A stretch of DNA of 64,000 nucleotides, taken from Acridotheres tristis (Eukaryota > Chordata > Aves > Passeriformes > Sturnidae). The DNA lies in NCBI GenBank assembly GCA_037013685.1, contig JAQOXP010000054.1:62001-126000 (forward strand), given 5' to 3'. Shown here piece after piece: positions 59,332-64,000 of this stretch. The notes beneath the pieces were generated by a model, which worked only from the letters and a program-made list of their open reading frames with translations, had not been told where the DNA came from and ran no database searches. The number at the start of each line of letters is the position of its first letter. The stretch's first letter is position 1. The position numbers and the translations under genes are program-made.

Positions 59332-59334
59332 ATG
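59332..59334 (+). CDS. UBE2S: UBE2S exon 1 coding part: the initiator ATG only
   Basis: GCGCC-ATG is followed at once by the donor GTGAGA. Splicing to 61471 gives [10 protein letters not shown] (human MNSNVENLPP). Confidence 0.85.
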
Positions 59335-62300
59335 GTGAGACAGGCCCGGGAAGGGATTTGAGGGGTCCTGGGAGCGTTTTGGGGGGTCCTTGTTGGGATT
59401 TGGGGGAGTCCGTGGAGGATTTGGGGGGTCCCGGGATGGGGTGAAGCCGTTCCGGGCCCGGTCCGGGGAATTCCGGCCTCAGCCAGGCCCGGGCCGGGCC
59501 CGGAGGGACGTGAGGGAGTCTGGGGGGTCCTGAGGGGATTCGGGTGGAATTTAGGGAGATCGGAGGGAATTCGCGGGGATTTTCAGGGTTCTGGGATGAT
59601 TTAGGTAGAGTTTGCGGAGTTTTGAAGGATTTGGGGGCTCATGAGGCGATTTGGGAGAATTTAGAGAGACCTGAGGGATTTTTGGGGGGTCCTGAGGGAA
59701 ACTGGGCGGAATTTAGCTGGTCCGGGAGGTTTTGGGGTGATTTTTGGAGGAATTCGGGGGAAATTTTGGGATTTTGAAGGGGGGAAGATTTGGGGCGGAT
59801 TTAAGTGTGACTTTGGGGAGTTCTGGAGGGATTTTAGGGGAAACTTAGGGGGATTTTAGGAGGAATTTGGGGCGGTTTGGGGGGGTTTTAAGGGGAATTC
59901 GAGGCGTTTCGAGCTCTCCTCACCCCAAATTCTCCCCCAAATTTTCCCCCCCAGGAGCCCCGAGGCGGCGCCTGGCAGGTGAGTGGGGGGGGGGGGACAC
60001 AGATTTTGGGGTTTTTTGGGAGGATTTGACCATTTTGGGGGCAATTCTGACCCCCGCATATTTTGGGGACGGGGGGGTCCCTTCGATTCCCGCTGGGGTT
60101 TTGTGGGGAGGGGGCGATTTTGGGGACTCCCTTCTCTCTTTTTTCCCAAACTTTGGAGATTCCCTTTTAAAATATTTAATAATTCTGGGGGGATTGAGGG
60201 GTCCATCCTCAATTTTTGGGTCGTTTCTCACCGAATTCTGCCGCTTTTCCCCTCCCTGCTCGGTTTTTATGAGGTTTCCGGGGTGCCCCCACCTCTCCTT
60301 TGTTGTTTGGGGGGGTCCGGGATTTGAGGACCCCCCTGAGCTCCCCAAATTTGCGACCCCTCACCCCGAATCCGAGTGCGGAGAACCGTGAACCCCCCAA
60401 ATTCTGACCCTGACCTCCCAGTTTTCACCCTGAGCCCCCCAAATCTTTCCCTGACCCCCAAATTTTCCCCCAGACGTCCAACGCGGAGAACCTGTTCCCC
60501 AAATCAGACCCTGAACCCCCCCCAAATCTGATCCTGACCCCCCAAATCTGATTCTGACCCCCCCAGATTCTCACTTTGCCCCCCAAATTCTCACCCTGAT
60601 CCCCCAAATCAGACCCTGAACCCCCCAAATTCCCACCCTGACCCCCCAAATTCTCACTTTGCCCCCCAATTTCCCCCCAGACGTCCAACGCGGAGAACCT
60701 GCCCCCCAAATCTGACTCTGAATCCCCCAAATTCACACCCTGACCCCCCAAATTCTCACTTTGCCCCCCAAATTCCCACCCTGACCCCACAAATCTGACC
60801 CTGACCCCCCCAAATTCTCACCCTGACCCCCAATTTTCCCTCAGACATCCAACGCGGAGAACCTGCCCCCCAAATCTGATCCTGACCCCCAAATCTGGCC
60901 CTGAGCCCCCCAAATTCACACCCTGAAACCCCCAAATTCACACCCTGAACCCCCCAAATTCCCACCCTGAACCCCCAAATTCAGACCCTGAACCCCCCAA
61001 ATCAGACCCTGAACCCCAAATTCAGACCCTGACCCCCAAATTCAGACCCTAAACCCCCCAAATTCACACCCTGACCCCCCAAATTCTCACTCTGCCTCCC
61101 AATTTTCCCCCAGACGTCCAACGCGGAGAACCTGCCCCCCAAAATCTGACCCTGAACCCCCCAAATCTGACCCTGACCCCCCCAAATCTGACCCTGAGCC
61201 CCCCAAATTCTCACCCTGAACCCCCCAAATTCTCACTTTGCCCCTCAAATCAGACCCTGACCCCCCCAAATTCTCACCCTGACCCCCCAAATCTGACCCT
61301 GACCCCCCCAAATTCCCACCCTGACCCCCCAGATCAGACCCTAAACCCCCCAAATTCACACCCTGAACCCCCCAAATTCCCACCCTGACCCCCCAAATTC
61401 TCACCCTGACCCCCCAAATTCTCACCCTGACCCCCCAAATTCTCACTGTGCCCCCCAATTTTCCCCCCAGACGTCCAACGCGGAGAACCTGCCGCCGCAG
61501 GCGCTGCGCCTGCTGTGCCGGGAGGTGTCGCTGCTGAGCGCCGACCCCCCCGACGGCATCAAGGTGTTCCCCAACGACGAGGACGTCACCGACGTGCAGG
61601 TGGCCATCGAGGGGCCAGGTGGGAGCCCCGGAACGCGGGGGTGGCACCCGGAAACCCCGGGGATTGAACCCCAAAAACCCCGGGGATTGAACCCGGAAAT
61701 AGCGGGGATTGAACCCCAAAAACCCCGGGGATTGAACCCGGAAATAGCGGGGATTGAACCCCGAAAACCCTGGGGATTGAACCTGGAAATAGCGGGGATT
61801 GAACCCGGAAATAGCGGGGATTGAACCCCGAAAACACCGGGGATTGAACCCTAAAAATACCGGGGATTGAACCCAGAAATAGCGGGGATTGAACCCCGAA
61901 AACCCCGGGGATTGAACCCGGAAATAGCGGGGATTGAACCCCAAAAACACCGGGGATTGAACCCGGAAATAGCGGGGATTGAACCCCGAAAACCCCGGGG
62001 ATTGAACCCGGAAATAGCGGGGATTGAACCCCGAAAACACCGGGGATTGAACCCGGAAATAGCGGGGATTGAACCCGGAAATAGCGGGGATTGAACCCCA
62101 AAAACCCCGGGGATTGAACCCGGAAATAGCGGGGATTGAACCCGGAAATAGCGGGGATTGAACCCCAAAAACCCCGGGGATTGCACCCGGAAATAGCGGG
62201 GATTGTACCCTAAAAATACCGGGAATTATACCCAAAAAATACCGGGGATTATACCCAAAAAATACCGGGAATTATACCCGGAAATAGCGGGGATTGAACC

Positions 62301-63977
62301 CAAAAAATACCGGGATTTATACCCAAAAATAGCGGGGATTATACCGAAAAAATACCGGGATTTATACCCAAAAATAGCGGTGATTGTACCCGGAAATAGC
62401 GGGGATTGAACCCCAAAAAATATCGGGGATTGAACCCCAAAAAATATCGGGAATTATAGCCAGAAATAGCGGGAATTGAACCCCCAAAAATAGCGGGGAT
62501 TGAACCCAGAAATACCGGGAATTATACCCAAAAAATACCGGGATTTGTACCCAAAAATACCGGGAATTATAGCCAGAAATAGCGGGGATTGAACCCCAAA
62601 AACACGGGGAGTTATACCCAAGAAATATCGGGGATTTCACCCTAAAAATACCGGGAGTTGTACCCAAAAATATTGGGAATTATACCCAAAAAATATCGGA
62701 GATTGCACCATAAAAATATCGGGAATTTTACCCAAAAATATGAGAAATTATATCCAAAAATACGGGGAGTTATATCCAGAAAGCCCGGGGATTGCACCCC
62801 AAAAATATCGGGATTTATACCCAAAAATATCGGGATTTATACCCAAAAATATCGGGAATTATACCCGAAAAATACCGGGAATTATACCCAAAAATATCGA
62901 GAATTTTACCCAAAAATATCGGGAATTATACCCAAAAATATCGGGATTTATGCCCAAAAATATCCGGGAATTGCACCCCAAAAAATCCGGGATTTCCTCC
63001 CCAAAATCCTGATTATTCTCCCCAAAAACCAGCTCGGGTTTTGGGGTGAATTTTGGATATTTTGGGTTAAATTCTGGATTTTTGGAGGTTTTTAACTGAT
63101 GATTTTGGGGTTCCAGAGGGCGCCCCGTACCCGGGGTATTTTTGGGGTGAATTTTTGATTTTTTGGGTTAAATTTTGGATATTTTGGGGTTTCTAACTGC
63201 GGATTTTGGGGTTCCAGAGGGTGCCCCGTACCCGGGGTATTTTAGGGGTGGATTTTGGGTTAAATTTTGGATATTTTGGGATTTCTAATTCCCGATTTTG
63301 GGGTTCCAGAGGGCGCCCCGTACCCGGGGTATTTTTGGGGTGGATTTTGGGTTAAATTTTGGATATTTTGGGGTTTCTAACTCCGGATTTTGGGGTTCCA
63401 GAGGGCGCCCCGTACCCGGGGTATTTTTGGGGTGAATTTTTGATTTTTTGGGTTAAATTTTGGATATTTTGGGTTAAATTTTGGATATTTTGGGGTTTCT
63501 AACTCTGGATTTTGGGGTTCCAGAGGGCACCCCGTACGCGGGGTATTTTTGGGGTGGATTTTGGGTTAAATTTTGGATATTTTGGGGTTTCTCACTGATG
63601 ATTTTGGGGTTCCAGAGGGCACCCCGTACCCGGGTTATTTTTGGGGTGAATTTTGGGTTAAATTTTGGATATTTGGGGTTTCTCACTGATGATTTTGGGG
63701 TTCCAGAGGGCACCCCGTACCCGGGGTATTTTTGGGTTAAATTTTGGATATTTTGGGGTTTCTAACTGCGGATTTTGGGGTTCCAGAGGGCACCCCGTAC
63801 GCGGGGGGGCTCTTTAGGATGAAGTTGGTCCTGGGCAAGGATTTCCCGGCCTCTCCCCCCAAGGGATTTTTCCTCACCAAAATTTTCCACCCCAACGTGG
63901 GGCCCAGCGGGGAAATCTGTGTCAACGTCCTCAAGAGGGACTGGAGAGCCGAGCTGGGGCTGCGGCACGTGCTGCTG
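59332..63977 (+). CDS. UBE2S: UBE2S, ubiquitin-conjugating enzyme E2 S (5' part)
   Basis: E2 that extends K11-linked ubiquitin chains on APC/C substrates in mitosis. Coding exons visible: 59332-59334 (ATG alone), 61471-61618 and 63787-63977. The product reads [69 protein letters not shown] and [20 protein letters not shown], nearly identical to human. The catalytic cysteine falls at residue 95, as in human, which supports joining the ATG exon straight to 61471. The rest of the catalytic core and the lysine-rich tail lie beyond the right edge. Confidence 0.95.
59955..59978 (+). other. UBE2S: Possible 24-base cassette exon in UBE2S intron 1
   Basis: Flanked by a polypyrimidine CCCCCAG acceptor and a perfect donor, GTGAGT. 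It would add EPRGGAWQ in frame after the initiator Met. Human-like numbering argues against constitutive use. Confidence 0.35.
60400..61465. repeat. Repeat with copied UBE2S exon 2 acceptor
   Basis: CCCCCCAAATTCTCACCCTGA-type units of about 22 bases. Within them, blocks reading TTTCCCCCAG-ACGTCCAACG and GAGAACCTG start at 60474, 60681, 60845 and 61114, before the real exon at 61471. Confidence 0.92.
61471..61618 (+). CDS. UBE2S: UBE2S coding exon 2
   Basis: 49 codons plus one base. Acceptor TTCCCCCCAG, donor GTGGGA. Four copies of its acceptor and first 21 bases lie upstream. Confidence 0.95.
61640..63000. repeat. GGGGATTGAACCCGGAAATAG minisatellite, UBE2S intron 2
   Basis: About 60 units of 20-24 bases, grading from GGGATTGAACCCCAAAAACC to AT-richer GGGAATTATACCCAAAAATA. 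Confidence 0.9.
63050..63786. repeat. 75-120 base repeat with copied UBE2S exon 3 acceptor
   Basis: Each unit has TTTTGGGGTTCCAG-AGGGC and CCCGTACCCGGGGTA. Copies of the exon start fall at 63117, 63218, 63310, 63402, 63524, 63616 and 63707; the real one is at 63787. Confidence 0.93.
63787..63977 (+). CDS. UBE2S: UBE2S coding exon 3 (catalytic Cys95)
   Basis: Starts [10 protein letters not shown] and ends RHVLL before GTCTGT. Contains HPN and the active-site GEIC. Seven copies of its acceptor and first bases lie upstream. Confidence 0.93.
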
Positions 63978-64000
63978 GTCTGTACTGGGAGCCACTGGTT

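Noticed and set aside
59955..59978. EPRGGAWQ as a constitutive UBE2S exon
   Set aside because: Skipping it gives [10 protein letters not shown] and Cys95, matching human. Including it shifts the numbering by eight, so it is kept only as a possible cassette exon.

Overview
The window looks like part of a bird genome, most likely a very GC-rich, gene-dense microchromosome. It holds seven vertebrate protein-coding genes with short exons, near-saturated GC third positions, GT-AG introns of a few hundred to about 2,000 bases, and introns made almost wholly of G-, C- or A/T-run minisatellites. There are no operons, tRNAs, rRNAs, recognisable transposons or CRISPR arrays. Gene identities rest on remembered human protein sequences, on exon phases that join in frame, and on neighbour relationships; no database search was possible.

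Layout, left to right: BCAT2 (+, last three coding exons, 787-3081); IL11 (-, complete, five coding exons, 11046-5302); RASIP1 (+, complete, eleven coding exons, 16130-27427); IZUMO1 (-, complete, nine coding exons, 36509-29294); ISOC2 (+, complete, five coding exons, 39252-43223); SHISA7 (+, 47236-56726, with several reading-frame breaks); UBE2S (+, first three coding exons, 59332-63977, running off the right edge). BCAT2/IL11 and RASIP1/IZUMO1 are convergent pairs. ISOC2, SHISA7 and UBE2S run head to tail. In human, BCAT2, RASIP1 and IZUMO1 lie at 19q13.33, and IL11, UBE2S, SHISA7 and ISOC2 at 19q13.42, so the window merges two blocks that are separate in mammals.

Assembled lengths support the models. 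IL11 comes to 181 residues (human 199), RASIP1 to 977 (human 963), IZUMO1 to 348 (human 350) and ISOC2 to 235 (human about 205-221), each with every exon phase matching. UBE2S numbering puts the catalytic cysteine at 95, as in human. SHISA7 is the exception: its conserved pieces are all present but fall in different frames, separated by long G or C runs.

The genes do not form one pathway. They cover leucine/isoleucine/valine transamination (BCAT2), a gp130 cytokine (IL11), an endothelial Ras/Rap effector (RASIP1), sperm-egg adhesion (IZUMO1), an isochorismatase-fold protein (ISOC2), a receptor-channel auxiliary subunit (SHISA7) and an APC/C ubiquitin-conjugating enzyme (UBE2S).

The most striking pattern is that intronic minisatellites have captured exon edges. 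In UBE2S, IZUMO1, ISOC2 and RASIP1, short blocks holding a splice acceptor or donor plus some 8-40 bases of true exon are tandemly repeated in the neighbouring intron, giving up to eight near-identical decoy splice sites beside the real one. Other notable points are an array of 13 perfect CRE sites (TGACGTCA) between SHISA7 and UBE2S, an IZUMO1 stop codon lying inside its own polyadenylation signal, a conserved-looking tandem AP-1/TATA promoter at IL11, and six CACGTG E-boxes before ISOC2.
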